The position numbers and the translations under genes were made by a program. A model generated the notes under the pieces. That model saw only the letters and a program-made list of their open reading frames with translations, made no database searches and was not told where the DNA came from. Of a DNA stretch of 64,000 nucleotides, positions 54,891-64,000 are shown piece by piece. The DNA comes from JAFNAG01 sp963721405 (GTDB lineage: Bacteria > Acidobacteriota > UBA6911): positions 450,699-514,698 of the forward strand of contig CAVRJA010000002.1 of assembly GCA_963721405.1 (NCBI GenBank). The letters are read 5' to 3'. Each line of letters opens with the position of its first letter. The first letter of the stretch is position 1.

Positions 54891-56117
54891 ATGCAACTTC
54901 TGGAAGGGGTGATGATCGCGCTCGAGGCCCTGTGGGCCAACAAGCTGCGAACATTCCTGACTCTGCTGGGAAACATCGTCGGGGTGATGTCCGTCATTGC
55001 CGTGGTCAGCATCATTGACGGCGCCAACACTTACATCGAATCGGAAGTGGCGGGAGAAGGGTCGGGAGTGTTCTCCGTTCAGCAGGTGAACGGGCTCGAC
55101 ATGCTGTCCGATTTCGACAAGTTCCTGAAGTCACTGCACAACCCCAAGATCACCATGTCGGACCTGGCGTTTTTGCGCGAACGCGTCACGCTCGCGGAAT
55201 ACATGGATGCCAGCCTGGGATCCAGCGCGGAAGTGCGTAATCGCGCCCTCTACGTAAAGTCTGTGGGCATCCAGGGCCGATCCGAAAACTACCCTTTGCT
55301 CGGGCGCTGGGATCTCAAGGATGGGAGGCATTTTTCCGGTCAGGAAGTGCAACACAGCAACGAAGTGGCGGTCATCGGCTTTGATGTTGCCGACCGCCTC
55401 TATCCGGGGGTGGATCCGATCGGAAAGGAAATCCGGGTAGCAAGCTTCGCCTTCCGCATCATTGGGGTCCTCGCCCAGAAGCCGACCGGCCTGGGAGGCA
55501 ACCCAAACCTGACTGTTGTCGTCCCGGTCACCACCTTCCAGAAGATCTATGGAACCCGTCAGTCGCTGACGATATCCATCAAGCCCGCCGATCTCGACCA
55601 GGTCGCTGCCTGTGTCGATCAAACCAGGCTGGCCATGCGCACCCTGCGCCGTCTGGGGCCGAAACGCGAAGACAATTTCGGGATCATCACCCAGGATAAC
55701 CTGCTGAACCTCTGGAAGATGATCAGCTCGCAGATTTTTGCGGTGTTGATCGGGATCGTTTCCATCAGCCTGGTCGTGGGCGGCATCGTGATCATGAACA
55801 TCATGCTGGTATCGGTCACCGAGCGGACGCGGGAAATCGGGATCCGGAAGGCGGTGGGCGCGACGAGCGTGAACATCCTGTGGCAGTTCCTGGTGGAAGC
55901 GATTACGCTCTCGAGCGTCGGTGGAGTGCTCGGGATCGCGGCAGGATTTGTCATAGCCGGCGCCATTGCCTATTTTTCTCCCCTCCCTTACGCGATCAAG
56001 GTGTGGTCCATCATGATCGGCATGGGGGTAACCTTCGCTGTGGGAGTGTTCTTCGGCGCTTACCCGGCCATGCAGGCGGCGAAGCTCGATCCGATCGAGG
56101 CGTTGCGCTATGAGTGA
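54891..56117 (+). CDS. MacB/FtsX-type ABC transporter permease 1
   Basis: The 408-aa permease has an N-terminal TM helix after ALWANKLRTFLTLLGNIVGVMSVIAV and a periplasmic MacB-PCD-like domain (about 45-270). Three C-terminal helices follow (IGIVSISLVVGGIVIMNIMLVSVTERTREIGIRKAVGA and later). It overlaps permease 2 by 8 bases. No ATPase lies next to the pair; the ATPase at 28.7 kb, paired with an adaptor, is of the right type. The fused ATPase of MacB itself is missing. Confidence 0.9.
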   Translation: MQLLEGVMIALEALWANKLRTFLTLLGNIVGVMSVIAVVSIIDGANTYIESEVAGEGSGVFSVQQVNGLDMLSDFDKFLKSLHNPKITMSDLAFLRERVTLAEYMDASLGSSAEVRNRALYVKSVGIQGRSENYPLLGRWDLKDGRHFSGQEVQHSNEVAVIGFDVADRLYPGVDPIGKEIRVASFAFRIIGVLAQKPTGLGGNPNLTVVVPVTTFQKIYGTRQSLTISIKPADLDQVAACVDQTRLAMRTLRRLGPKREDNFGIITQDNLLNLWKMISSQIFAVLIGIVSISLVVGGIVIMNIMLVSVTERTREIGIRKAVGATSVNILWQFLVEAITLSSVGGVLGIAAGFVIAGAIAYFSPLPYAIKVWSIMIGMGVTFAVGVFFGAYPAMQAAKLDPIEALRYE

Positions 56118-57360
56118 CCTCAAACGTGCCGGACTGATCGGGGAGAACCTGGGAATCGCGCTCGATATCCTGCGCGCGCACAAGCTCCGGAGCGGGCTGA
56201 TCATACTCGGCGTCGCCATCGGCGTCGCCTCGCTGATGGGTATGGTTTCGATTCTCCTCGGCCTCCAGGAGAGCATCACCCGTGACATAAGCAGCTCGGA
56301 ACAGACCGTTCTGCAGGTGACCAAGTTCGACTTTTTCGTAGGCGGGTTTGACGAGTCGATGCTTCACCGCAAGGAGATCGCCGAGGAGGACGCGAAGGCG
56401 ATCCGCGCGCAGTGCCCGACTCTGAGCCATGTAGTGTTTGTAGTGGAGCCGCAAGGGCCCCCTCCGACCCTGCGCTACAAGGATGAGAAGAGCCGCATGG
56501 TTCAAATCATCGGAACGCAGCCGGAACTTCTCTACATTCAGAGCCTGGACCTGGAAGATGGGAGGATGTTCACCGACGAGGAGTTGCTCCACCGTTCGAA
56601 AGTGGTGGTTCTCGGCCACAGTCCGCGGCGCGACTTGTTCCCCAATGTCGACCCGGTCGGGAAAACGGTCAGGATCGACAACAACGACTTCACCATCGTC
56701 GGGACCTTCGCCGAGCGCAAGACCCTGTTCGGCAGCATGGGCGAAAACTTCGCCATGATTCCCTACACCACCTACATGGGCACCATGTGGAAGGAGCGCG
56801 ACACGCAGGTTGTGGTCGCGTCCGTGCGGGAGGGCATTCCCCTCGAAGTCGCCCGCGACGACGTGATCCGCGTCATGCGCGTGCAGAGGAGATTGAAGGC
56901 AAACCAGGACAACGATTTTGCCGTGACCTCCTCCGATGCCGCCCTTGCGTTCATCAGCCGGGTCACGGCGCCGATCGCCCTGATTCTGTCCGCGATCTCA
57001 TCCATCGGGCTCCTCGTGGGGGGCATCGGCGTCATGAACATGATGCTGGTCTCGGTGACCGAGCGCACCGGCGAAATCGGCATCCGCAAGGCTGTCGGGG
57101 CCAGACGGATGGATATCATGTGGCAGTTTCTGATCGAGGCCGGCGTCCTGACGGGCGTTGGGGGTGTGGTCGGCATAGCCTTGGGCCTGTCGGCGGCCTT
57201 CGTCGTATCGCTTCTGACCGGCCTGCCGTTCAGCCTGTCGCCGGGCTATATCATTCTGGCAGTCGTATTTTCGGTGGCAATCGGCATGTTCTTCGGCATC
57301 TACCCCGCAACCCGCGCTTCGAAATTACAGCCCGTCAACGCGATCGGCTACGCGAAGTAA
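56110..57360 (+). CDS. MacB/FtsX-type ABC transporter permease 2
   Basis: The 416-aa sister of permease 1 has the same layout, with AHKLRSGLIILGVAIGVASLMG at the first helix. A periplasmic domain follows, then ISSIGLLVGGIGVMNMMLVSVTERTGEIGIRKAVGA at the C-terminal helices. The pair probably forms a heterodimeric permease. The 3' gap of about 450 bases holds a PIN remnant before the defence-like island. Confidence 0.9.
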   Translation: MSDLKRAGLIGENLGIALDILRAHKLRSGLIILGVAIGVASLMGMVSILLGLQESITRDISSSEQTVLQVTKFDFFVGGFDESMLHRKEIAEEDAKAIRAQCPTLSHVVFVVEPQGPPPTLRYKDEKSRMVQIIGTQPELLYIQSLDLEDGRMFTDEELLHRSKVVVLGHSPRRDLFPNVDPVGKTVRIDNNDFTIVGTFAERKTLFGSMGENFAMIPYTTYMGTMWKERDTQVVVASVREGIPLEVARDDVIRVMRVQRRLKANQDNDFAVTSSDAALAFISRVTAPIALILSAISSIGLLVGGIGVMNMMLVSVTERTGEIGIRKAVGARRMDIMWQFLIEAGVLTGVGGVVGIALGLSAAFVVSLLTGLPFSLSPGYIILAVVFSVAIGMFFGIYPATRASKLQPVNAIGYAK

Positions 57361-57818
57361 CGTCCGCCGCCAAGGCGTGTCTCGTTCCATCCGATAATCC
57401 CGGCGGGAGCTTCCTCCCTAAACCGTGCGCTACCAGGCAAGTAACGCCTTTGTCCTTCTCTTGAGCCGGAGGGTGAGCAAAATGCAAGGAAGCTCCTCGC
57501 GAAGTACTGGGACCAGAAGCTGAGTTTCCACGATGCCTTGTGTGCAAGCGTCATGAAACGCGAAGGCATTTTCAGGATTTTCACCTTTGATAAGCATTTC
57601 TGGTTGTTCGGCTTCGAGGTCCGCCCTGGTGTAACCCACTAGCTATCGTACCCACCTTCCACTGCAGAGCTTTTTGATTGAGTGCCGCAGCCTAATTCCC
57701 TATGCTAGATGGCTAAACTGCTCATCGGCCGTCGTCATTGGCGCTTGTCACAGCTTGGTTCACGCGCGTATCGCTGCTCGGAGCATTTTTTGCCTTTAAG
57801 GCGCGGACAAAGGCTTGA
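57361..57818. other. gap before the helicase island
   Basis: About 460 bases holding only the PIN remnant (separate entry). The remaining sequence has no supported gene. It marks the boundary between chromosomal permeases and the accessory island. Confidence 0.4.
57445..57642 (+). pseudogene. VapC-type PIN-domain toxin, 3' remnant
   Basis: An open stretch after a TAA at 57442-57444 encodes EGEQNARKLLAKYWDQKLSF, HDALCASVMKREGIFRIFTF and DKHFWLFGFEVRPGV, ending at TAG 57640-57642. This matches the C-terminal half of VapC PIN ribonucleases (the SFHDALCAS and FTFDKHF segments carry the third and fourth acidic positions). The N-terminal half with the first Asp and Glu is gone, and no start or antitoxin is present. 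It is therefore a relic in the gap between the permeases and the helicase island. Confidence 0.6.
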
Positions 57819-60800
57819 ATGGCTCTTCTTGAGGATCTGAAGACCGGCGCTTCAATTAAAGGAGTCCTGCCGGACTGCCTTGTGACCGTGATAAATGTGC
57901 AATGGTTCGGATCCGAGGCTCTCGAGCTGACCTACAAGGATCCGGCCGGGAAGCTTGCGAACGAACTTCTGTACCGTCACGACGAACACCGCCTCGAGGT
58001 GATGGCGGTCGGACGGCCTTGGAGTTTTGACGGCGATGGGAACCACTTCCGCCTCGTCTCAGAGGCACATCGCATCCATCTCGCACACCTATTTGATCCT
58101 GTGCTTGCCGTCCACACATCGGTTGTCGAACCGCTGCCTCACCAGATCACCGCGGTCTACGAATCCATGCTGCCGCGGCAACCGCTCCGTTTCCTGCTCG
58201 CCGACGACCCGGGCGCGGGCAAAACGATAATGGCGGGTCTACTGATGAAGGAGCTCATCGCCCGAGGCGATCTGCAGCGGTGCCTGGTTGTCTGCCCGGG
58301 CAGCCTTGCCGAGCAATGGCAGGATGAGCTTTACAGGCGCTTCCATCTGCCCTTTGAGATTCTCACCAATGACAAGCTCGAGTCCGCGCGTACCGGCAAC
58401 TGGTTTCTGGAAACCAACCTGGCCATTGCCCGATTGGACAAGCTCTCGCGCAATGAAGACGTTCAACAAAAACTCAAGGCGCCGGATTGCCGCTGGGATC
58501 TTATCGTCTGCGACGAGGCGCACAAGATGTCGGCCTCGGTCTTCGGGGGCGAGATAAAGTACACGAAGCGTCACCGGCTCGGGCAGCTCCTCTCGACCCT
58601 GACCCGGCATTTTCTCCTGATGACGGCCACGCCGCATAACGGAAAGGAAGAGGACTTTCAGCTTTTCATGGCTCTCCTCGACGGTGATCGCTTCGAGGGC
58701 CGGTTCCGCGACGGAGTTCACGCAACGGATGTCTCGGATTTGATGCGCCGCATGGTGAAGGAAACCCTGCTCAAGTTCGACGGCACGCCGCTCTTCCCTG
58801 AGCGCATCGCCTATACCGTGCCCTACAAACTCTCGGATGCGGAGGCCCAGCTATATAAGGCAGTCACCGATTATGTGCGTGAGGAGTTCAACCGCGCCGA
58901 GGCCCTGGAGAACGACAAACGCGCCGGAACCGTCGGCTTCGCTCTTACAATACTGCAGAGGAGGCTCGCGTCCTCGCCCGAAGCGATATATCAATCATTA
59001 CGTCGCCGTCGGGAAAGGCTGGAAAGCCGGCTGCGCGAACTTGAAGTCCTCCAGCGGGGCAGCCAGACGGCATTTGCCTTGCCAGTTTCAGTGCCAGCCC
59101 TTGATGCCGACGACGTGGAAGATCTCGAAGATGCGCCGGACAACGAGGTCCAGGCTGCCGAAGAAGAGATTCTCGACCAGGCGACCGCGGCCCGGTCCAT
59201 CGCCGAACTGAAGTCAGAAATCGAGACCCTGAACGGCCTGGAGGTCCTGGCGCTCAGGGTCCGTCGCAGTGGTACCGATACCAAGTGGCGGGAACTGGCG
59301 AGCCTCCTCAGCGAGATCTTTACTGATGCGGCCATCACCAACAGCCTGGCGGAACCCGCCGCTCCCTATGGCGCCGGCGAAATACCTCGGCCCGTACCCT
59401 CGCCCCGGCAGAAGCTCGTTATCTTCACCGAGCATCGCGACACCCTGAATTACCTGGAGAATCGAATTACCACGCTGCTCGGCCGCAAGGAAGCTGTGGT
59501 CTTGATCCATGGCGGCATGGGCCGCGAGGAGCGCATAAAGGCACAGGAGTCCTTCAGGCACGATCCCGATGTCCAGGTATTGCTCGCCACGGATGCCGCC
59601 GGCGAGGGCATCAACCTGCAGCGCGGGCACCTGATGGTCAACTACGATTTGCCATGGAATCCCAACCGGATTGAGCAGCGATTTGGCCGCATCCACCGCA
59701 TCGGCCAGACCGAGGTCTGCCACTTGTGGAACCTGGTTGCGGATGAAACCCGTGAAGGGGATGTCTATCGCAAGCTGCTCGACAAGCTCGAGCAGGCCCG
59801 TCAGTCTCTCGGCGGACAGGTGTTTGACGTACTCGGCAAACTCCAGTTCGAAGGGCGGGGACTCCGCGACCTGCTTATTGAAGCCATCCGCTATGGAGAT
59901 CAGCCCGAGGTTCGGGCTCGCCTGACCCAGGTGGTGGAGTATACGCTCGATCGTAACCGGCTACGGGACCTTCTCGAAGAGCGGGCACTTGCGCACGACG
60001 CCATGGACGCCAGCCGGGTTCGCAGCATCCGCGAAGACATGGAACGCGCCGAGGCACGCAGATTACAGCCCCACTACATTGAGTCTTTCTTTCACGAGGC
60101 ATTTCGGCGCCTGGGCGGATCGACAAGGCAGCGCGAGCCGCATCGCTATGAAATCACCCACGTCCCAGCGCCTGTGCGTAATCGCGACCGCCTGATCGGC
60201 CTGGGCGAACCGGTGCTGCCGCGCTACGAACGCATTGCCTTCGAGAAATTGCTGGTCGCGCCGCAGGGTCTGCCCCTGGCGGCCTTCATATGCCCGGGCC
60301 ATCCGCTCCTCGATGCAGTTATCGATCTCACCCTGGAGCGGAACCGGGATCTGCTCAAGCGCGGCACCGTACTGGTTGACGAACGGGATCCCGGAACCAG
60401 CCCGCGTGTGCTTTTTTATCTGGAGCATGCGATTCAGGATGCGAGCCTCACGCGATCGGGCGAGCGCCGGGTGATTTCCAAACAGATGCTCTATGTCGAA
60501 CTCGACTCCGGCGGCGACACGCGCCACTTGCATTACGCGCCATATCTCGACTACCGGCCGCTTGCCGAAGGCGAACCCGGCGTCGAAACGATCCTCGCCA
60601 GGCCAGAGTGCGCATGGATCAATCGTGAGCTGGAGCAGAAGGCCCAATCCCATGCCATAGCCCAGGTTGTGCCGGAGCATCTGAAGGAAATTCGGGATAG
60701 CAGGGTTTCACTGATTGCGAAGACCGAGGCGGCCGTCAAGGACAGGCTGACGAAGGAAATCATTTATTGGGACCACCGTGCCGAGGAACTCAAGCTCCAG

Positions 60801-61391
60801 GAGCAGGCCGGCAGACCAAACGCCCGGCTCAACTCGGGCGAAGCGCGCAAGCGCGCCGATTCGCTGCAGGGACGGCTCCAAAAAAGGCTGGAGGATCTGA
60901 AGCTCGAAGCCCAGATCTCGCCGCTGCCACCGGTGGTTCTTGGTGGCCTCTTGGTTGTGCCGATCGGCCTGTTAACAGCATTGATGGGACATGCTGCGCC
61001 GGCACAGACCGCCGACACGCAGGCCAGCGCCGCCCGGGCACGTGCCACCGTCATGGAAATCGAGAGCAACCTTGGTTTCGAGCCATTTGACCGGGAGGTC
61101 GAGAAGCTCGGCTATGATATCGAGAGTCGCGTCCCCGGCACCGGCAAACTGCGCTTCATCGAGGTCAAGGGCCGGGTTACCGGCGCCGACATAATCACGG
61201 TAACGCGCAATGAGATCCTGTACTCCCTCAACAAGCCCGACGATTTTATTCTCGCCATCGTCGAATTCGACGGAGACCATCACAGGACGCACTACATTCG
61301 CCAGCCGTTCCATCGAGAACCGGATTTTGGCGTGACCAGCGTGAACTACAACTTTGCCGAACTGCTCGCCAGGGCCGAGGATCCATCATGA
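57819..61391 (+). CDS. SNF2-type DEAD/DEAH helicase with C-terminal DUF3883-like domain
   Basis: The 1190-aa protein has Walker A DDPGAGKT at 129-136, CDEAHKMSA with DEAH at 232-235 and MTATPHNGKEEDFQLFMALL. The second helicase domain has IHGGMGREERIKAQ and RFGRIHRIGQ near 618-627. The C-terminus (about 1090-1165) shows GYDIESRVPGTGKLRFIEVKGR, a DUF3883-like segment with PD-(D/E)xK character. Proteins of this type occur in anti-phage loci; it resembles the SNF2 helicase (drmD) of class 1 DISARM. The AlbA_2 gene overlaps it by 4 bases. It is intact, unlike both neighbours downstream. Confidence 0.88.
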   Translation: MALLEDLKTGASIKGVLPDCLVTVINVQWFGSEALELTYKDPAGKLANELLYRHDEHRLEVMAVGRPWSFDGDGNHFRLVSEAHRIHLAHLFDPVLAVHTSVVEPLPHQITAVYESMLPRQPLRFLLADDPGAGKTIMAGLLMKELIARGDLQRCLVVCPGSLAEQWQDELYRRFHLPFEILTNDKLESARTGNWFLETNLAIARLDKLSRNEDVQQKLKAPDCRWDLIVCDEAHKMSASVFGGEIKYTKRHRLGQLLSTLTRHFLLMTATPHNGKEEDFQLFMALLDGDRFEGRFRDGVHATDVSDLMRRMVKETLLKFDGTPLFPERIAYTVPYKLSDAEAQLYKAVTDYVREEFNRAEALENDKRAGTVGFALTILQRRLASSPEAIYQSLRRRRERLESRLRELEVLQRGSQTAFALPVSVPALDADDVEDLEDAPDNEVQAAEEEILDQATAARSIAELKSEIETLNGLEVLALRVRRSGTDTKWRELASLLSEIFTDAAITNSLAEPAAPYGAGEIPRPVPSPRQKLVIFTEHRDTLNYLENRITTLLGRKEAVVLIHGGMGREERIKAQESFRHDPDVQVLLATDAAGEGINLQRGHLMVNYDLPWNPNRIEQRFGRIHRIGQTEVCHLWNLVADETREGDVYRKLLDKLEQARQSLGGQVFDVLGKLQFEGRGLRDLLIEAIRYGDQPEVRARLTQVVEYTLDRNRLRDLLEERALAHDAMDASRVRSIREDMERAEARRLQPHYIESFFHEAFRRLGGSTRQREPHRYEITHVPAPVRNRDRLIGLGEPVLPRYERIAFEKLLVAPQGLPLAAFICPGHPLLDAVIDLTLERNRDLLKRGTVLVDERDPGTSPRVLFYLEHAIQDASLTRSGERRVISKQMLYVELDSGGDTRHLHYAPYLDYRPLAEGEPGVETILARPECAWINRELEQKAQSHAIAQVVPEHLKEIRDSRVSLIAKTEAAVKDRLTKEIIYWDHRAEELKLQEQAGRPNARLNSGEARKRADSLQGRLQKRLEDLKLEAQISPLPPVVLGGLLVVPIGLLTALMGHAAPAQTADTQASAARARATVMEIESNLGFEPFDREVEKLGYDIESRVPGTGKLRFIEVKGRVTGADIITVTRNEILYSLNKPDDFILAIVEFDGDHHRTHYIRQPFHREPDFGVTSVNYNFAELLARAEDPS

Positions 61392-63031
61392 CGACACCGG
61401 AGCAGTTCCAATCCTACCTCGATGCTGCTGAAGGGAGTCATTTTGAGTTCAAAGAAGCCAGAGGCAGCTATCATTTTGAGGACTTGGTCCGTTACTGTGT
61501 CGCGCTGGCCAATGAAGGCGGAGGAAAAATCCTGCTCGGGGTTACCGATCGCCGCCCGCGTCAGGTGGTTGGAACGGCCGCCTTTTCTGAACCTGGAAGA
61601 ACCGAAGCCGGAATCATCGAAAGGCTTGGGCACCGAATTCCCATCGAAGAATATCGCCACGAACAGAAACGCGTCCTGATTGTGCATGTGCCCGCTAGAC
61701 TGCCTGGAGCTGCATGGCATGATCGCGGCACGTACTGGATGCGTTCCGGTGATGCGCTGGTGCCGATGTCTGATGCACGGCTGCGGGAGATTCATACCGA
61801 GACCGGGCCGGACTTCTCAACTCAAATTTGCCCTGATGCGAAATTCTCCGACCTCGATCCGTCTGCGGTTTCGCTCCTGAGGCAACTATGGCGGCGAAAG
61901 ACGCCAGGACTCGATCTCACCTCACGATCGGACGAGCGACTGCTTGCGGATGCCGAATTGCTCATCGGCGGCCAGCTCACGTGGGCAGCACTCATTCTGC
62001 TCGGCAACCATGAAGCGCTTGGGCGCCTGCTGGGGCAGTCTGAGGTGATCTACGAATATCGCTCAAATGAAGCCGCGGGTCCGGCAGCGGATCGACGCGA
62101 ATTTCGGCAGGGTTTCCTGCCTGTACTCGATGAGATTTGGCAACTGGTCAACCTCCGCAACGATAAACAGCATTTTCAGCAGGGGCTCTTCGTATGGGAT
62201 GTGCCCACCTTTGATGAACGCGCCGTTCGCGAGGTTGTACTCAACGCCGTTAGCCACCGTGATTATCGACTGGGGGGTTCGGTTTTTATTCGGCAGTATC
62301 CGCGCCGCATCGAGATTGTGAGCCCGGGGGGCTTCCCGCCGGGTATTGACGAAGACAACCTTCTCTGGGAGCAGAATCCGCGCAATCGCCGCATTGCTGA
62401 AGTTCTCAACAAGTGCGGCCTTGTGGAACGGGCTGGACAAGGGATAAATCTCATTTACCAGGCCTGCATCCAGCAAAGCAAGCCTCTCCCCGACTTTTCC
62501 CGGACTGGCGAATATTCAGTCTGGGTAACGTTGCATGGAGAAATTCAGGATCCGGAGTTCCTGCGCTTCTTCGAGGAGGTCGGACGGGAGCGCCTGGCCA
62601 CGTTCAGCACTGAGGATTTTCTCGTTGTGGATTTGGTCCACCGAGAAGAGCCTGTCCCAGCATACCTGGCGACCCAGGCTGCAGCACCTTGTCGACCAGG
62701 GCATAATCGAGAGGCGTAGGGCGCGGCCGCGGCGTGCACCATCTCCTTTCACAGCGATTCTATAGGTTCCTCGGTAAGACCTGGCCTATATACTCGGAGG
62801 CGCGGGCTGGATCGAGACACGAACAAGGCTTTGCTGATGCAACACATCAAGGATTCGGCTGCCCTGGGTGCAACTCTGGCCGAGCTTCAGCAGGTTCTTC
62901 CCGGCCTGACTCGTAATCAGGTGAAGACGTTGGTCCGCGAGTTGAAGCGAGCTGGACAGATCGAGGTTCGTGGAACCACCAGGTCTGCTCGATGGTTTCC
63001 ATTGCGCCTAAAACCCAATTCGACGCAATAA
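61388..63031 (+). pseudogene. AlbA_2/HATPase ATP-binding protein, three frameshifts
   Basis: The main frame (61388-62719) encodes an AlbA_2-type domain (HFEFKEARGSYHFEDLVRYC, residues about 18-140), then REVVLNAVSHRDYR and LVERAGQGINLIYQ of a GHKL-like ATPase. The conserved C-terminus continues in other frames: RPRLQHLVDQGIIER from 62670, VGRGRGVHHLLSQRFYRFLG from 62716, YTRRRGLDRDTNKALLMQH and LQQVLPGLTRNQVKTLVREL from about 62789. Each step is one extra base (near 62668, 62715 and 62785), and the third restores the first frame. A repaired gene would give about 546 aa. The relatives act with the helicase and methylase in accessory loci. Confidence 0.75.
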
Positions 63032-63210
63032 AAACGCAATTCCGACGCAATTGTGGCGCTAACTGTTTGATGGACAAGGAGATTCCCGGACGCACTAAAG
63101 CCCAATGTTGACCCAATGGTAATCCCAATGAGACCTAATCGCCCGATAAAAGTTCATATGCGATGGTTCTCGTCATTATATTCCGGGGCGGAAAGGCAGG
63201 TTTGCAGACG

Positions 63211-64000
63211 ATGAAACACAGTAGGAAGCTGATCGAAGTTGCACTGCCACTGGATGCGATCAATGTCGCCTCAGCGCGGGAGAAGTCGATTCGCCACGGA
63301 CATCCGAGCACTCTGCACTTGTGGTGGGCACGGCGGCCGCTGGCAGCGGCGCGGGCGGTGATCTTCGCGCAGATGGTGGACGACCCTTCGGCGCATCCGG
63401 ACATTTTCAAGACCGAGAAGGCGCAGGAGAAGGAACGCCAGCGGCTGTTCCGGATTATCGAAGACTTGGTACAGTGGGAAAACACTACGAACGAGAAAGT
63501 ACTGCAGCAGGCGCGGGACGAGATCTGGCAAAGCTGGCGCTACACCTGCGCGGAGAATGCCGACCATCCGCGCGCCAAGGAGCTGTTCGACCGCCACAAA
63601 CTGCCCGCTTTCCACGATCCCTTCGCCGGCGGCGGGGCGCTGCCGCTCGAGGCGCAGCGGCTCGGGCTGGAAAGCTATGCCAGCGATCTCAATCCGGTAG
63701 CGGTACTGATCAACAAGGCGATGATCGAGATCCCGCCGAGGTTCGCGGGAAGCCGACCAGCGAACCCGGAGACGCGCAAGGATAAGAATCTGTTCGCGCG
63801 CGAGTGGCGGGGCGCGCAGGGCCTAGCCGAGGATGTACGCTACTACGGCGAGTGGATGCGCGATGAGGCTGAGAGGCGCATCGGTCACCTCTACCCGAAG
63901 GTCGAGGTAACAGCAGAGATGGCGAGGGTCGCCCAGATCTCAAGCCGTATGTCGGTCAGTCGCTCACCGTGGTCGCATGGTTATGGGCCCGCACGGTGAA
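63211..64000 (+). CDS. DUF1156-type DNA methylase, partial and frameshifted
   Basis: From ATG 63211 the product starts MKHSRKLIEVALPLDAIN and shows SAREKSIRHGHPSTLHLWWA, RRPLAAARAVIFAQMVDDPS and the SAM-binding HDPFAGGGALPLEAQRLG, with SDLNPVAVLINKA. This is the DUF1156/COG1743-like adenine-specific methylase. Near 63925 the frame shifts; the next frame (from 63927) carries GRPDLKPYVGQSLTVVAWLW and continues open to the edge, while the main frame stops at 63999. The catalytic DPPY-like motif lies beyond the window. An upstream ATG at 63163 is less likely. Confidence 0.75.

Overview
The window reads as a high-G+C, Gram-negative bacterial chromosome segment, most probably from the phylum Acidobacteriota. 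The evidence is a tandem pair of VWFA-related secreted proteins of the type abundant in that phylum, an outer-membrane protein with an N-terminal carboxypeptidase-regulatory-like domain, a bactofilin behind parAB, and an adaptor/ATPase plus MacB-type permeases. No rRNA or tRNA gene and no CRISPR array was seen.

Layout. 0.2-4.2 kb: galU, purD, purE, mtaB on the plus strand. 4.2-6.4 kb: an AT-richer accessory patch with a predicted secreted protein, a BrnT/BrnA toxin-antitoxin pair with a palindrome at the toxin start, and a zinc-ribbon/DUF2007 protein. 6.7-11.4 kb: a sugar-phosphate isomerase lacking its expected N-terminus, head-to-head with a nucleotidyltransferase remnant, then an NAD(P)-binding epimerase-like protein, pgeF, acpS and rlmN. 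11.5-11.8 kb: a roughly 308-bp inverted-repeat element with a possible target duplication. 11.9-15.4 kb: an M16 protease, an MBL-fold hydrolase and purB. 15.5-24.7 kb: the conserved block rpmH-rnpA-yidD-yidC-khpB-mnmE-mnmG-rsmG, two perfect parS sites, then parA-parB-bactofilin. This covers ribosome and tRNA maturation, membrane insertion and chromosome segregation. dnaA is not beside rpmH.

25-40 kb: a small hypothetical, the large subunit of a B12-dependent acyl-CoA mutase, a membrane-fusion adaptor and its ABC ATPase, a two-gene oligopeptide-type ABC ATPase pair downstream of eno, a STAS protein, a secreted peptidase-MA-like protein, a TPR protein, and a sigma-54 activator with a PDZ-containing sensor kinase. 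40-57 kb: outer-membrane and amidohydrolase genes, a 273-bp foldback repeat, ornithine-cyclodeaminase-like and aspartokinase genes, a secreted aspartoacylase-like protein, a DksA-like protein, an ATP:cob(I)alamin adenosyltransferase (cofactor supply for the mutase), the VWFA pair, a LOG-family hydrolase, an MBL hydrolase and two overlapping MacB/FtsX permeases.

57.4-64.0 kb: an accessory, probably anti-phage, island. It holds a VapC/PIN remnant, an intact 1190-aa SNF2-type helicase with a C-terminal DUF3883-like domain, an AlbA_2/HATPase protein with three single-base frameshifts, and the start of a DUF1156-type DNA methylase with its own frameshift. The island runs off the right edge, and it is the most promising region for an incompletely described system.
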